Source: Candidatus Opimibacter iunctus
GTDB lineage: Bacteria > Bacteroidota > Bacteroidia > Chitinophagales > Saprospiraceae
Direction of reading: 5' to 3'
DNA length: 64,000 bases
Assembly: GCA_016716665.1 (NCBI GenBank)
Contig: JADJVH010000009.1
Location: 124,001-188,000, forward strand
The translations under genes were made by a program, and so were the position numbers. Positions 25,502 through 35,124 of this stretch are shown here, piece after piece (positions within the stretch are counted from its first letter, which is position 1; every line of letters begins with the position of its first letter). Below the pieces are notes generated by a model, which had not been told where the DNA came from, searched no databases, and saw only the letters and a program-made list of their open reading frames with translations.

Positions 25502-26503
25502 ATGAGAACTGTATTCGAGTGTATTGATGGCCATACCTGTGGTAATCCTGTCCGGGTAGTCAAAAATTCGAAGCCTGAACTTCATGGGTCTACCATGAGT
25601 GACAAAAGACTTCATTTTATCCGTGAATATGACTGGATCCGAAAAGGATTGATGTTTGAGCCACGTGGTCATGACATGATGAGCGGTAGTCTGATCTATC
25701 CACCCCATGATCCGGCACATGATGCTGCAGTACTTTTTATCGAAACGAGTGGATGCCTCCCGATGTGTGGGCATGGTACTATCGGAACAGTGACCATCGC
25801 GATCGAAGAGAAGCTCATCATTCCAAAAGTTCCGGGCCAACTTATACTCGAAGTGCCTGCAGGTGTCATACATGTCAGCTATACCCTGGAGCATGGAAAA
25901 GTCAGGTCTGCGAAGATCACAAATGTTCCTTCCTACCTGGCAGCTTCAGACCTGACCGCTACCAGTCCGGTGCTTGGGCAACTGAAGGTGGATGTAGCTT
26001 ACGGTGGTAACTTCTACGCCATTGTAGACGTGCAGGAAAACTTTGCCGGCCTTGAACATTATACAGCTGATCAACTGATATCCTGGGGCAGGGCATTGAG
26101 AGAAGATATCAACAAGCATTATACCTTCATTCATCCTGAAGACGCATCGATCCAGGGCTGTTCACACATCTTATGGACGGGAAAGCCAATAGAAGAATCT
26201 TCAACAGCCAGGGGGGCCGTGATCTATGGTGAGAAGGCGATTGACCGCTCTCCATGTGGCACAGGTACATCAGCCCGCATGGCCCAGTGGCATGCCAAAG
26301 GTTTATTGGATACCGGACAACCATTTATCCATGAGAGTATCATTGGAAGCAAATTTGAGGGTATGGTATTGACCACTACAAAAGTTGGTGACTACGATGC
26401 TATCGTGCCTTCCATTGAAGGTTGGGCAAGGATCACAGGGTACAATACCATCATTATCGATGATGAGGACGATCCGTATGCGCATGGATTCCAGGTGATA
26501 TGA
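25502..26503 (+). CDS. 4-hydroxyproline 2-epimerase (proline racemase family)
   Basis: 333 residues. Both catalytic cysteines are present: C89 in LPMCGHGTIG and C252 in DRSPCGTGTSARMA, the Cys/Cys pair of true racemases/epimerases. (The Thr variant would be a dehydratase.) Converts trans-4-hydroxy-L-proline to cis-4-hydroxy-D-proline in the cytoplasm. Its stop overlaps the start of the FAD dehydrogenase by 4 bp (ATGA), showing tight coupling to the next step of the pathway. Confidence 0.92.
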   Translation: MRTVFECIDGHTCGNPVRVVKNSKPELHGSTMSDKRLHFIREYDWIRKGLMFEPRGHDMMSGSLIYPPHDPAHDAAVLFIETSGCLPMCGHGTIGTVTIAIEEKLIIPKVPGQLILEVPAGVIHVSYTLEHGKVRSAKITNVPSYLAASDLTATSPVLGQLKVDVAYGGNFYAIVDVQENFAGLEHYTADQLISWGRALREDINKHYTFIHPEDASIQGCSHILWTGKPIEESSTARGAVIYGEKAIDRSPCGTGTSARMAQWHAKGLLDTGQPFIHESIIGSKFEGMVLTTTKVGDYDAIVPSIEGWARITGYNTIIIDDEDDPYAHGFQVI

Positions 26504-27741
26504 AGGATGTCGTGATCATTGGTGGCGGAGCAGTAGGCCTGTGGAGTGCATGGCATCTCATCCAGGCTGGCAGGCAAGTGACCATTATTGATAAAGGCGA
26601 TTTTACCGACGGCTGCTCCTATGGCAATGCAGGGATGATTGTCCCCAGTCATTTTATTCCAATGGCTTCCCCGGGAGTGATTTCGAAAGGGATTCAATGG
26701 ATGTTCAGAAAGGACAGCCCGTTTTACATTCGCCCAAGGCTCAATACCGAATTGGTCAGATGGCTATGGTCGTTTTACAGGTCAAGCAATAAAACTCATG
26801 TTGCACAGTCGATCGAATTGCTCCGCGATCTGCATACCGAGAGCAGGGAGTCCTATAAAAACCTTGATAAAAATCATGGTTTTGATTTTGGGTTTCAACA
26901 GAAGGGAATATTGATGCTTTACAAATCCATCTCAGCAGAGCGCGATGAACTGGAGATGGCAGAGCAGGCACATCGATTGGGGATTGAAGCGGTCCACCTA
27001 AGTGCTGAAGAGTTGAGAAGGGTAGAGCCTGCGGTGCAGATAACCGTTAAAGGAGCTGTACATTACCCAGGTGATGCTCATATAGTGCCTCATGAGTTTA
27101 TGGCCCAGATGATACATAAACTCAAGCTACGTGGTGTTGAATTTTTACAAAATAGTGAAGTCGTGCATATTGATGATTCAGCTTCTTCAGGAGTTGATGT
27201 GCACTTGTATGGAGGGCAACGCATTGAAGCAAGGAATGTAATCGTTGCTGCCGGTACCTGGGCAGGAAAGCTCATGAAGGAGAGCAGGTATTATCTGCCA
27301 ATCCAGGACGGTAAAGGATATTCCATGACCCTTAAACATCCAGAGTTGAAACCTACCATACCTTCCATCCTGCATGAAGCACGGGTAGCCATCACACCTA
27401 TGGGGGACGACCTCCGCATCTCAGGCACGCTGGAGATCAGTGGGATGGATGGTGAGATCAATCCGCATAGAGTCAATTCCATTTTAAAAGCGATACCGGA
27501 ATATTATCCTGAGATACAAACAGGCAACCCTGGACCTGTTTGGTATGGATACAGGCCATGTACACCCGATGGACTGCCCTGTATAGGTCCGATGAAGAAG
27601 GGTTCCGCAGTGATCATCGCTGCAGGACATGCCATGATGGGCCTGAGCCTTGCTCCGGTGACCGGCAGGATAGTATGTGACATAGTGCAAAACAAACAAC
27701 GGAAACCAAACAACAAACTTGACCCATACAGGTTCTCATAG
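26500..27741 (+). CDS. FAD-dependent D-amino-acid (D-hydroxyproline) dehydrogenase
   Basis: 413-residue DAO/DadA-type flavoprotein with the N-terminal dinucleotide fold IIGGGAVGLWSAWHL (5-19), the motif GCSYGNAGMIVPSH (38-51) and the C-terminal WYGYRPCTPDGLPCIGP (~347-363) plus GHAMMGLSLAP. It would oxidise cis-4-hydroxy-D-proline to pyrroline-4-hydroxy-2-carboxylate, feeding the deaminase gene at 18380. It overlaps the epimerase by 4 bp and is followed 2 bp later by a TonB receptor. Confidence 0.9.
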   Translation: MKDVVIIGGGAVGLWSAWHLIQAGRQVTIIDKGDFTDGCSYGNAGMIVPSHFIPMASPGVISKGIQWMFRKDSPFYIRPRLNTELVRWLWSFYRSSNKTHVAQSIELLRDLHTESRESYKNLDKNHGFDFGFQQKGILMLYKSISAERDELEMAEQAHRLGIEAVHLSAEELRRVEPAVQITVKGAVHYPGDAHIVPHEFMAQMIHKLKLRGVEFLQNSEVVHIDDSASSGVDVHLYGGQRIEARNVIVAAGTWAGKLMKESRYYLPIQDGKGYSMTLKHPELKPTIPSILHEARVAITPMGDDLRISGTLEISGMDGEINPHRVNSILKAIPEYYPEIQTGNPGPVWYGYRPCTPDGLPCIGPMKKGSAVIIAAGHAMMGLSLAPVTGRIVCDIVQNKQRKPNNKLDPYRFS

Positions 27742-27743
27742 CC

Positions 27744-29777
27744 ATGAATCCCAGGAAACCACTTTTGCTATTTTTTCTTGTTTTCTGCATACCAGCAGCT
27801 GAGGGGTTGTTCGGACAGGAAGCTCTTGAGCAGGTTGAATCCTTGGCAGATACGTTTACACAACACATCACTGTTTCTCCGGTTACTGTCTTTGCCTCTG
27901 CACTAGACAATCCCTTATCGGTTTCTTCTGTCACGCAAGCTCAGATAGCACAACTCACGGAGCCTACTATCGAACCATTGCTCAATGCCACGCCGGGATT
28001 GTGGATGCAATCCGGCACACTCAATACCAACCGGATCAGCATCAGGGGAGTTGGATATCGCGAGCCGTTCGCAACTACAGGTATAAAAATGTACCTCGAT
28101 GAGATACCACTTACCAATGGAGTAGGGGAATCAAGTATTGAAGATATACATCCTGGCATCTTATCAGGTATTGATATCTGGCGTGGCCCCACGTCCGCCC
28201 TATGGGGATCTGGATTGGGTGGTATGATTCATCTCAAGACACAGATTCCTGAATCAGATCAATGGCTGACCAAAATACAGGTCGGAGCATACAATCGGTT
28301 CAGCCTCGACCAGGGTATTTCACTGCGCTATGGAAAGGATGACGCCTGGGGTACTGCATTGTATTATCAGTACCTGTATGATGGTGGCTACCGGGACAAC
28401 AATCAATACCGGAAGAATTCATTGACATGGCTCCAGCAGTGGAGAGGAGAAAAGGGAGTCACCCTCAATGCTTTTGTACATGGTATTGGCCTCAAGGCAT
28501 TTATCCCAAGTTCACTCAATCTGTACGATTACGAAAACAATCCGTCTGCTGCAGCACCTGCCTGGGCCGGAGTCATGGGAAATGAAGATTATACAAAATG
28601 GATCACAGGATTGAACATTATTTATGCGCCCTCAGGAGGTTGGGTGTACAGAGGCTCTGTCTTTGGTACTTTTTTCAATTCGGATGAAGTCCGTCCCTTT
28701 AATGTACTCGATGAAAACAATACATCAGCCGGCATGCGTCATCGTTTCACCCTGAAGGTAAAGGATACAGGCCATGTAACCCTGGGTATGGAATATTTCA
28801 ACGAGCATTATGGTTTCAGCACGTTTGAAACACTTGAGGGCGGCTTGACTGGACAGCAACTCACAGATGAAGAAGAAAGGCGAACCTATCTCAATGCCTT
28901 TGCCCAGACAGAATGGGCCTTTGGTATGCGGTGGTTTTTATTTGGAGGCATTAATGCAGCGGTGAGTCACTTGTTCAATGATGACCTGGAGGCAAGCACG
29001 CCTGTTGACTTTTTTCCTACCGGAGGTATCACATATGCTATCAGGAAGAATTGCACAGTATCCACATCTGTAAGCCGCGGATATTCCGCATTATCATTGG
29101 AGGATATGCTTGATGCGGGTGGATTGATCAATCCGGATATTGTGCCGGAGACCGGATGGAGTGAAGAGCTGGGTATCAGGTATGCCTTGCCCAGGGGTTC
29201 CTACGTGAAGTTGACTGTATTTAACATGAATATTAAGAATACAATACTCACAAGGCGAATCAAGGATGACCTCTTTGAAAAATTAAACGGGGGCAGTTCC
29301 ATACATCAGGGTGTTGAACTCGAATACAGGTGGGTAAGCCCGACAGAAAAATTTTCACTTGAAGGGGCGTATACATATGGTCATTACAGGTTTGATGAGT
29401 TTGTCGAGGGAGGTAGTGATTATAGTGGCAACAGGTTGCCGGGTACCCCATTGCATCATTTGTATGACAGACTGACTATAATGCCTTGGCGAAAATGGAA
29501 ATTGTATCTGGACTATCACCTGGTCTCCGATGTATTTCTCAATGATGCCAACACGGTTTCAGGAGCAGGTTACCAGCTTTTCAATACAGGACTCAGTTAT
29601 TTATTGATGGATAGTGAAAAGTGGACTGGATCTGTTTCAGCCAATGTCCACAATATTTTTGATGTTGAATATTCACCTATGTTTCAGATCAATGCGCCGG
29701 GTACACAGCCCAGGTATTACTATCCCGGGAAACCTCGCTCGGTTTACCTGAATATAGCCTTCACCCATAAGATTTGA
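27744..29777 (+). CDS. TonB-dependent receptor of the hydroxyproline operon
   Basis: 677 residues: signal peptide (1-25, ending LFGQ), plug (~44-170, with NTNRISIRGVGYREPFATTGIK and IDIWRGPTSALWGSGLGGMIHLK) and a barrel ending YLNIAFTHKI. No carboxypeptidase-like N-terminal domain, so not SusC type. Its start lies 2 bp after the D-amino-acid dehydrogenase stop, so it is translated with the catabolic genes. A reasonable inference is uptake of a hydroxyproline-containing compound, but an iron role cannot be excluded. Confidence 0.87.
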   Translation: MNPRKPLLLFFLVFCIPAAEGLFGQEALEQVESLADTFTQHITVSPVTVFASALDNPLSVSSVTQAQIAQLTEPTIEPLLNATPGLWMQSGTLNTNRISIRGVGYREPFATTGIKMYLDEIPLTNGVGESSIEDIHPGILSGIDIWRGPTSALWGSGLGGMIHLKTQIPESDQWLTKIQVGAYNRFSLDQGISLRYGKDDAWGTALYYQYLYDGGYRDNNQYRKNSLTWLQQWRGEKGVTLNAFVHGIGLKAFIPSSLNLYDYENNPSAAAPAWAGVMGNEDYTKWITGLNIIYAPSGGWVYRGSVFGTFFNSDEVRPFNVLDENNTSAGMRHRFTLKVKDTGHVTLGMEYFNEHYGFSTFETLEGGLTGQQLTDEEERRTYLNAFAQTEWAFGMRWFLFGGINAAVSHLFNDDLEASTPVDFFPTGGITYAIRKNCTVSTSVSRGYSALSLEDMLDAGGLINPDIVPETGWSEELGIRYALPRGSYVKLTVFNMNIKNTILTRRIKDDLFEKLNGGSSIHQGVELEYRWVSPTEKFSLEGAYTYGHYRFDEFVEGGSDYSGNRLPGTPLHHLYDRLTIMPWRKWKLYLDYHLVSDVFLNDANTVSGAGYQLFNTGLSYLLMDSEKWTGSVSANVHNIFDVEYSPMFQINAPGTQPRYYYPGKPRSVYLNIAFTHKI

Positions 29778-29854
29778 TTCGTCAAATTCCTTGCAAAACA
29801 TGCATTAAATCCTATTTTGGCCGCATATTTGGCCCCCAAAGCGTTTGTATACCT

Positions 29855-30304
29855 ATGAAATCGAACTCACTGACATTCATTTTATGCCTTTTAGCTGGTA
29901 CTTTTTCTATAATCTCATGCAACAAGGAAGACCAGCCTGAGATAGACCAGCAATTGATCGAAGATTTCATCGCTGAGCACAACCTCGATGCTGATTCGAC
30001 CTCTTCCGGACTCTACTACGTTATTGATGTTCCCGGATCCGCTGATCACCCTACGCTATCGGATGAGGTGACCGTTTCCTACGTTGGCTTCCTGCTCAAT
30101 GGGGATATTTTTGATTCAGCCCCCAATATTACGTTTCCACTCAACCAGGTGATCGCGGGCTGGCAGGAAGGTATTCCTCTCTTTGGCAGAGGAGGGAAAG
30201 GCCTGTTGATCATTCCTTCACGCCTGGCCTATGGTGAACAGGCGCGTGTCGGGATCCCTGCAAATTCTGTTCTAGCCTTTGAGATCAACCTGATCGATTT
30301 TTAG
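29855..30304 (+). CDS. FKBP-type peptidyl-prolyl isomerase lipoprotein
   Basis: About 149 residues from ATG 29855, chosen because it gives a clean lipoprotein signal (LAGTFSIISC). The FKBP domain covers ~55-149: DEVTVSYVGFLLNGDIFDS, QVIAGWQEGIPLFGRGGKGLLIIPSRLAYGE and PANSVLAFEINLIDF. Acts on prolyl bonds of proteins in the periplasm. It follows the TonB receptor by 77 bp; the association with proline-rich substrates may be chance. Confidence 0.9.
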   Translation: MKSNSLTFILCLLAGTFSIISCNKEDQPEIDQQLIEDFIAEHNLDADSTSSGLYYVIDVPGSADHPTLSDEVTVSYVGFLLNGDIFDSAPNITFPLNQVIAGWQEGIPLFGRGGKGLLIIPSRLAYGEQARVGIPANSVLAFEINLIDF

Positions 30305-30390
30305 CCTTTTGTATTTCGCACAGTATGCGAGAGAGTTCAAGGGGTCATTGTTTTCTTCACCCTTGGATGTTCTATATTCCCTTGCTCCCT

Positions 30391-30450
30391 GCCCCGGTTG
30401 CTGAGCTGTAGCACAAGGATGCGGGTAAGCAGGTCGAAGCATGCTCCCTG
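30391..30450 (+). repeat. GGTTGCTGAGC...GTCGAAGCATGC composite repeat
   Basis: Starts CCGGTTGCTGAGCTGTAGCA, continues CAAGGATGCGGGTAAGCAG and ends GTCGAAGCATGCTCCC. The same ends and middle occur at 15589-15690; a related one is at 3181-3228. It is an expanded form of the hairpin-loop family. Confidence 0.75.
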
Positions 30451-30525
30451 CCCCTTTATGGTTAAGATCTCGTTAAACCCCATCCCTTGCTGTGCCGAAA
30501 ACACTTTTCTAGCGTTATTGTCATC

Positions 30526-31263
30526 ATGATAAGAATATTCATATCCCGCCTGGCTGTAATGGCTGTCATCCTCACAATCAGTATGATGCCTGGTCAAAGC
30601 TATGCCCAGTTTAATGACCTCCTCAATAAGGCCAAGAAGACAATCGCCCCTGCCACTGGTGGCGATATTGACATGGGACTAAAGCAGGCACTGGAATTCG
30701 GAGTCAAGGAAGCTGTAGACAAGCTTTCAGCTGACAGGGGATACCTGGATAGTCCCTATAAAATTATCGTGCCTGAGGAAGCCCAGGTGATCGTCTCAAA
30801 AGTCAAAATGGTTCCAGGCTTTCAGGATGTGGAAAAGCAACTTATCGAAAAGATGAATAAAGCAGCTGAGATCGCTGCAAAAAAGGCAACCCCCATCTTT
30901 GTCAATGCGATCACTTCCCTGACCATCAGTGATGCCATGAATATTCTAATGGGCGAAAAAGATGCAGCAACCCGATACCTCGAAACACAAACACGCACTC
31001 AACTGTATACTTCGTTTATGCCTGAGATCCAGGCTGCCCTCGACGAAGTCAATGCGCGTGAATACTGGAAATCTGTCATCACCGCCTATAACAATATACC
31101 CTTTGTCAAGAAAGCTAATCCTGAACTCGATGACTACGTCAATCAAAAAGCGCTTGATGGACTTTTCAGCCTCATCGAAGTCAAGGAAGAAAAGATCAGG
31201 ACGGATCAGTCTCAGCGAACTACGGACCTGCTGAAAAGCGTCTTTTCAAAACAGGACAGATAG
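30526..31263 (+). CDS. DUF4197 family protein
   Basis: About 245 residues from ATG 30526 (an in-frame start 13 codons earlier has no signal-like start). Signal peptide to SYAQ, then an all-helical DUF4197 domain: LKQALEFGVKEAVDKLSADRGYLD, the repeated ITSLTISDAMNILMGEKDAATRYLE and ALDGLFSLIEVKEEKIRTD. Exported, function unknown. It converges with the EamA transporter gene. Confidence 0.83.
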   Translation: MIRIFISRLAVMAVILTISMMPGQSYAQFNDLLNKAKKTIAPATGGDIDMGLKQALEFGVKEAVDKLSADRGYLDSPYKIIVPEEAQVIVSKVKMVPGFQDVEKQLIEKMNKAAEIAAKKATPIFVNAITSLTISDAMNILMGEKDAATRYLETQTRTQLYTSFMPEIQAALDEVNAREYWKSVITAYNNIPFVKKANPELDDYVNQKALDGLFSLIEVKEEKIRTDQSQRTTDLLKSVFSKQDR

Positions 31264-31280
31264 GCTATCACGACTCTTTT

Positions 31281-32135
31281 TTATCCTGCAGACATAGATC
31301 GTGTAAGCCTTCTCAGGTAGATCGTCCTGGCCATGAGTGCGGTGAGGATGACAGCACCTCCAATGAGGGACCACAACGCCGGCTTTTCACCATACCATAT
31401 TAATACCCATATCGGATTGAGGATGGGTTCTAGCATCGATATCAACGAACCTTCGAGCGCAGGTATCCTCCTTTGGCCATAGGTAAATAGCAGGTAGCCT
31501 AAACCAATCTGCACAAAGCCCAGGAAGGCAAGCATGAGATGTTCATTGGGAGTGGCGGGTCCCGATTTTAAAAACGCAGGCAGGGTCACAAGCACTACCC
31601 AAAGGTTACCAAGCAATATTCCACTCATCTGTTCTGACCTATTGCTAAACCTCAATGACAGGATCAACCCCGCAAGGAAGAACCCAGACATCAACGCCAA
31701 CCCATCCCCAAGCCAGTGGTGACCGGTACTCTTTTGTTCAAAGAGAAAAAAGGAAAGCCCAAGAAGGCACACAACTACCGTGACCAGGTTGTAACGCTTC
31801 ATCTTTGTGCCCAGGAGTTTGGGTTCAAGGATCAACACAATCGCAGGAGCTATGTATTGAAGAAATATAGCATTGGCTGCAGTAGTCAGTTTGGTAGATG
31901 ACACAAAGCATATCAGCAGCGGGGCATAGAAGATACTGATCAGGAATGCCCTCCGGTCAAAGTGCATGGCCTCTTTTCTAAACACCGCCAGGAAAAGCAG
32001 TCCCGCATATAAGCTCCTGTAAAATAATATGGTAAAAGCATCCTGGTGAAGCAGCTTGACGAGCACACCTGCAGTACTCCATACCAGTGCCGCCAACATG
32101 GTCGCTACAATCCCTTTTGTATACTGTCCCTGCAT
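31281..32135 (-). CDS. EamA/DMT-superfamily transporter
   Basis: 284 residues with about ten transmembrane helices in two repeated halves (VATMLAALVWSTAGVLVKLL at the start; LISMLEPILNPIWVLIWYGEKP in the second EamA unit). Inner-membrane exporter of amino acids or other small metabolites; substrate not predictable. Convergent with DUF4197 with 17 bp between stops. Confidence 0.87.
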   Translation of the reverse strand: MQGQYTKGIVATMLAALVWSTAGVLVKLLHQDAFTILFYRSLYAGLLFLAVFRKEAMHFDRRAFLISIFYAPLLICFVSSTKLTTAANAIFLQYIAPAIVLILEPKLLGTKMKRYNLVTVVVCLLGLSFFLFEQKSTGHHWLGDGLALMSGFFLAGLILSLRFSNRSEQMSGILLGNLWVVLVTLPAFLKSGPATPNEHLMLAFLGFVQIGLGYLLFTYGQRRIPALEGSLISMLEPILNPIWVLIWYGEKPALWSLIGGAVILTALMARTIYLRRLTRSMSAG

Positions 32136-32149
32136 TGATGTAAATGTAA

Positions 32150-32205
32150 AAAGCTATCAGCTACCAGCCGTCAGCTATCAGCCTCCAGCTACCAGCTACC
32201 AGAGT
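32150..32205 (+). repeat. AGCTATC/AGCTACC-type heptamer tract
   Basis: Degenerate units such as AGCTATC, AGCTACC, AGCCGTC, AGCCTCC. The same family is at 35920-35956 and, inverted, at 60042-60072. Confidence 0.8.
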
Positions 32206-32252
32206 ATCCACTCTCACTCTCACACGCACACTCATTTTTCATTCTTCACTTT

Positions 32253-33881
32253 TCATTTTTCACTTAAGAAAAACTCTTTCCACTCCATTCCATCCTGGTA
32301 AATAATCACACTACCTTCCGGCAGCTGCTTAAACGTGATCTGGTATGGATAATCCAGCGTCTCCGCTTTATAGTATTCATTTTCGTAGGCACTCGCACCC
32401 ATCCCGTTTCGGTGCCACCAGTTGCCCCATTGTTTAAACGTAACTTTTAGCTGCATCGGCCCGGTTTGTTCCACAGTGACACCGTCGTTGGTCGTAATCA
32501 TGTTGTACTGGAAAACATCATACATGATCCCATCATAAGGCTTGTCTGTCTGAAAGTCGATTAGTTCATCTATGCCTGAAGGTATTTCCCGCATGGAAGC
32601 CATGACGATGCCATTATAGTTATCAGGACTATTAAGGATGAAGACGTGGCTGCGATCATACCAGCGGAATGTATCTCTGAGGTGTTGTAGTACAGCATTG
32701 GATTCTTTCCAGCAGGTGATTGTTTTCTCCTGGAGGTACACTTGTATCAGCAATAAGATACTCATCATCGTAATCCAAAACCACCTCGGTCCCCTGGACA
32801 ATAGAGCCATCAGGGAAGTGAGAAAGAAAACCAGGGCGATATAGCTGAACCGGTCATTAGTTCCAATGCCGATGTGATAAAAGAACAGATTAGAGACCGG
32901 CAAAATATAGATCATGGATATCGCCAGGCCGCAAAAGGCGAGATGGATATAGCCCGGTATTTTTCTGATCCGGATGATATAAGCCAGGATGACTGCGATG
33001 CTGAGGGTGAGTATAAAGAAGATCAGTTCTGGGTTGGACAGTATCTGGTCAAAGATCAGTGTCTGAGCCTTGAAAGACAGATATCGGGCATCAAACAGAT
33101 GCTTGACCAGGTATTTTACCTCGTTTGACATCATGCCGATCACATCCAACCTGAGATGGGTGGACGCGCCATAGTGTCCTACCCAAGACCCAAGAGTCCA
33201 CCTGTTGAGCAATAGTCCTGCGGTCAGCAAACCCCACAGGCCTCCACTGATCAAAAGCGCGCGATTTAAACTTCCTTTTGTTTTATCCCCTGCATATCTA
33301 TCAATGATCAGGTACACTGATATCGCCAGCGGAGTGATGTACGATAGTTCGAGCAGGAGAAAGGAAAGTCCATAGATCAGAAGACTAATCCATAGATATT
33401 TTTTATCCCCTTCTGTGGTAAATCTCGGTGCGAGTATAAATAAAGCCAGAACAGCAGAAAGCGAAAGCAGGTAGTGTATGCACACTTTCCAGACTACCGG
33501 TTCGACATTATAAGGATTGAGAAGGAAGAGTATACATGCAAGGGTGAGCAATAAGCCGGATGCATTGACTTTCCAACGTGCGTTGATCTGCACGAGCCAC
33601 AGATAGAAAAGCCATCCATTGAGTGCATGTAGTGTGCAAAAGATGATATACCATGGCAGCCCTTTGATATGGAAAATGGAATAAATAGTATAAAAGAAAA
33701 AATGGAGGACCTGGTGATTTCCCTTGTACCCAAAACTATTGAAGATATCTGCGAATGAACCTGCGTCATACACCCGTTGCCAACCGAGAAAGTCAAAGAC
33801 CAAGCCAGCTCCTATAGTCGGATAAAAGGAGATCAGGGTGATCAGCAGGAAGAAGGGGAATAGGAACCAGTTTGATTTCAT
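32253..33881 (-). CDS. Polytopic membrane protein of unknown function
   Basis: 542 residues with roughly eleven hydrophobic helices over residues 1-400, followed by a soluble C-terminal domain (~410-542). Short loops with acidic and aromatic residues (DFLGWQRVYDAG; NPYNVEPVVWK) recall GT39/dolichyl-phosphate-mannose-type membrane glycosyltransferases, but I see no decisive motif. It overlaps the metalloprotease gene by 4 bp (ATGA), making a fabG-protease-membrane protein operon. Confidence 0.75.
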   Translation of the reverse strand: MKSNWFLFPFFLLITLISFYPTIGAGLVFDFLGWQRVYDAGSFADIFNSFGYKGNHQVLHFFFYTIYSIFHIKGLPWYIIFCTLHALNGWLFYLWLVQINARWKVNASGLLLTLACILFLLNPYNVEPVVWKVCIHYLLSLSAVLALFILAPRFTTEGDKKYLWISLLIYGLSFLLLELSYITPLAISVYLIIDRYAGDKTKGSLNRALLISGGLWGLLTAGLLLNRWTLGSWVGHYGASTHLRLDVIGMMSNEVKYLVKHLFDARYLSFKAQTLIFDQILSNPELIFFILTLSIAVILAYIIRIRKIPGYIHLAFCGLAISMIYILPVSNLFFYHIGIGTNDRFSYIALVFFLTSLMALLSRGPRWFWITMMSILLLIQVYLQEKTITCWKESNAVLQHLRDTFRWYDRSHVFILNSPDNYNGIVMASMREIPSGIDELIDFQTDKPYDGIMYDVFQYNMITTNDGVTVEQTGPMQLKVTFKQWGNWWHRNGMGASAYENEYYKAETLDYPYQITFKQLPEGSVIIYQDGMEWKEFFLSEK

Positions 33882-35122
33882 TTTTGGATGACCAGCGGGT
33901 AAAAGGTGTCTTGTATCAATCCGCCCTCCATCACCATAAGGCTCCCATTGTGTTTTCTTTCCTCAACCAGTCTTATGCCACCCCACATTGCGCTACATGA
34001 ATTGTGTATTTTACCAGAAGAAAGAACTACAAGTTTCCCTCCCGGATAGATTGTGATAGTGGCGCTCTTGGGCATCGACACCCTGCAGCCGATTTCCAGT
34101 GTAGCTCCGGCATTGATGATGACATTTCCCTCCAGGTCGGCACTGCATTCCCAGCGCACACTGTCCCTGATGGTGATCGTGGCACTCGTATCCAGCACAC
34201 ACCAATGTGGCTCCAGGATATTTCGCTGCATCGCACCTAGCCGGTTCATGTTCATCAGGATCTTACCGATCTGGCAAGGGGTAAGGGCTGCCATGTGGGC
34301 ATTGTAATCCATCATGTTGTTGGAGTAAAGACTATCACATGGCGGGGTATCTGTCTTGTTCCAGCAATTTGGGTTGGCCGGCGTGTCATCACAACCGTCA
34401 TGACCGCCCCAGGTGTGGGACAGGCCGAGGGAGTGGGCTATTTCATGATTGGTGATACCCCTCATATCCCAGACATTTGGCCGCTCATTCCACTTGGCAA
34501 ACACCTTGACACTGCTTCCTAGCGATATGCCTGATCCATCAGGCTTGTACGTCGGGGACTTGATGCTGTCGAGTTGATGGGTCTGCAGGAAGATGTTTAA
34601 TACTGAATCATCGCGAACGGCGTATTTTTCAATGACGCGCTTGTCACTGATATTTCTTTCGCGCCCGGTTTTGACTGCGTAGCAAAGCGTGTCGTCTACA
34701 TGATAGTATATCCCATCATCACCAGGGATGGTGGGATCCGGGGTGATCACATATCTGTATGGGATAGGCAGGACAGGGGTTTCATTGCCATGCGGAAGAA
34801 ACATCTTCATGTTGTTATCCAGGTTACTGTTGATCGCCATGATCCAATCCCGGGCGTAGGCGGTAGTTTCCTCTTCAGGAATATTATAAAGTCCGTCTTT
34901 AGAATTCATAAAATGGATATTCACCCTGATGTATTTCATCCGCATCAGTTCAGGGTGTGCCACATAGGTGAGTGGGGAATAGCACGTGCTGATTTTAGGT
35001 TCAGCATTTTCATCGCGGGCCAATGGGACGATGTCATCCAAAGTTGCAGGTCTGACCAGGATTCTGGGACTGCATGCGGTCAGCAGGAAGATAATCAGTA
35101 ATGCCGGGTAATGCCGGTCCAT
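33878..35122 (-). CDS. Zinc metalloprotease lipoprotein (pappalysin/M43-like)
   Basis: About 414 residues from ATG 35122, chosen as it sits 2 bp after the fabG stop and gives a lipobox LTAC (C17). The zinc site HEIAHSLGLSHTW (~226-238) fits HExxHxxGxxH, and MMDYNAH (~270-276) supplies a Met-turn, as in metzincins of the M43 type. The ~120 C-terminal residues are beta-rich, with CRVSMPKSATITIYPGGKL suggesting a beta-solenoid-like end. Expected at the outer membrane, cutting proteins. Confidence 0.85.
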   Translation of the reverse strand: MDRHYPALLIIFLLTACSPRILVRPATLDDIVPLARDENAEPKISTCYSPLTYVAHPELMRMKYIRVNIHFMNSKDGLYNIPEEETTAYARDWIMAINSNLDNNMKMFLPHGNETPVLPIPYRYVITPDPTIPGDDGIYYHVDDTLCYAVKTGRERNISDKRVIEKYAVRDDSVLNIFLQTHQLDSIKSPTYKPDGSGISLGSSVKVFAKWNERPNVWDMRGITNHEIAHSLGLSHTWGGHDGCDDTPANPNCWNKTDTPPCDSLYSNNMMDYNAHMAALTPCQIGKILMNMNRLGAMQRNILEPHWCVLDTSATITIRDSVRWECSADLEGNVIINAGATLEIGCRVSMPKSATITIYPGGKLVVLSSGKIHNSCSAMWGGIRLVEERKHNGSLMVMEGGLIQDTFYPLVIQK

Positions 35123-35124
35123 TA

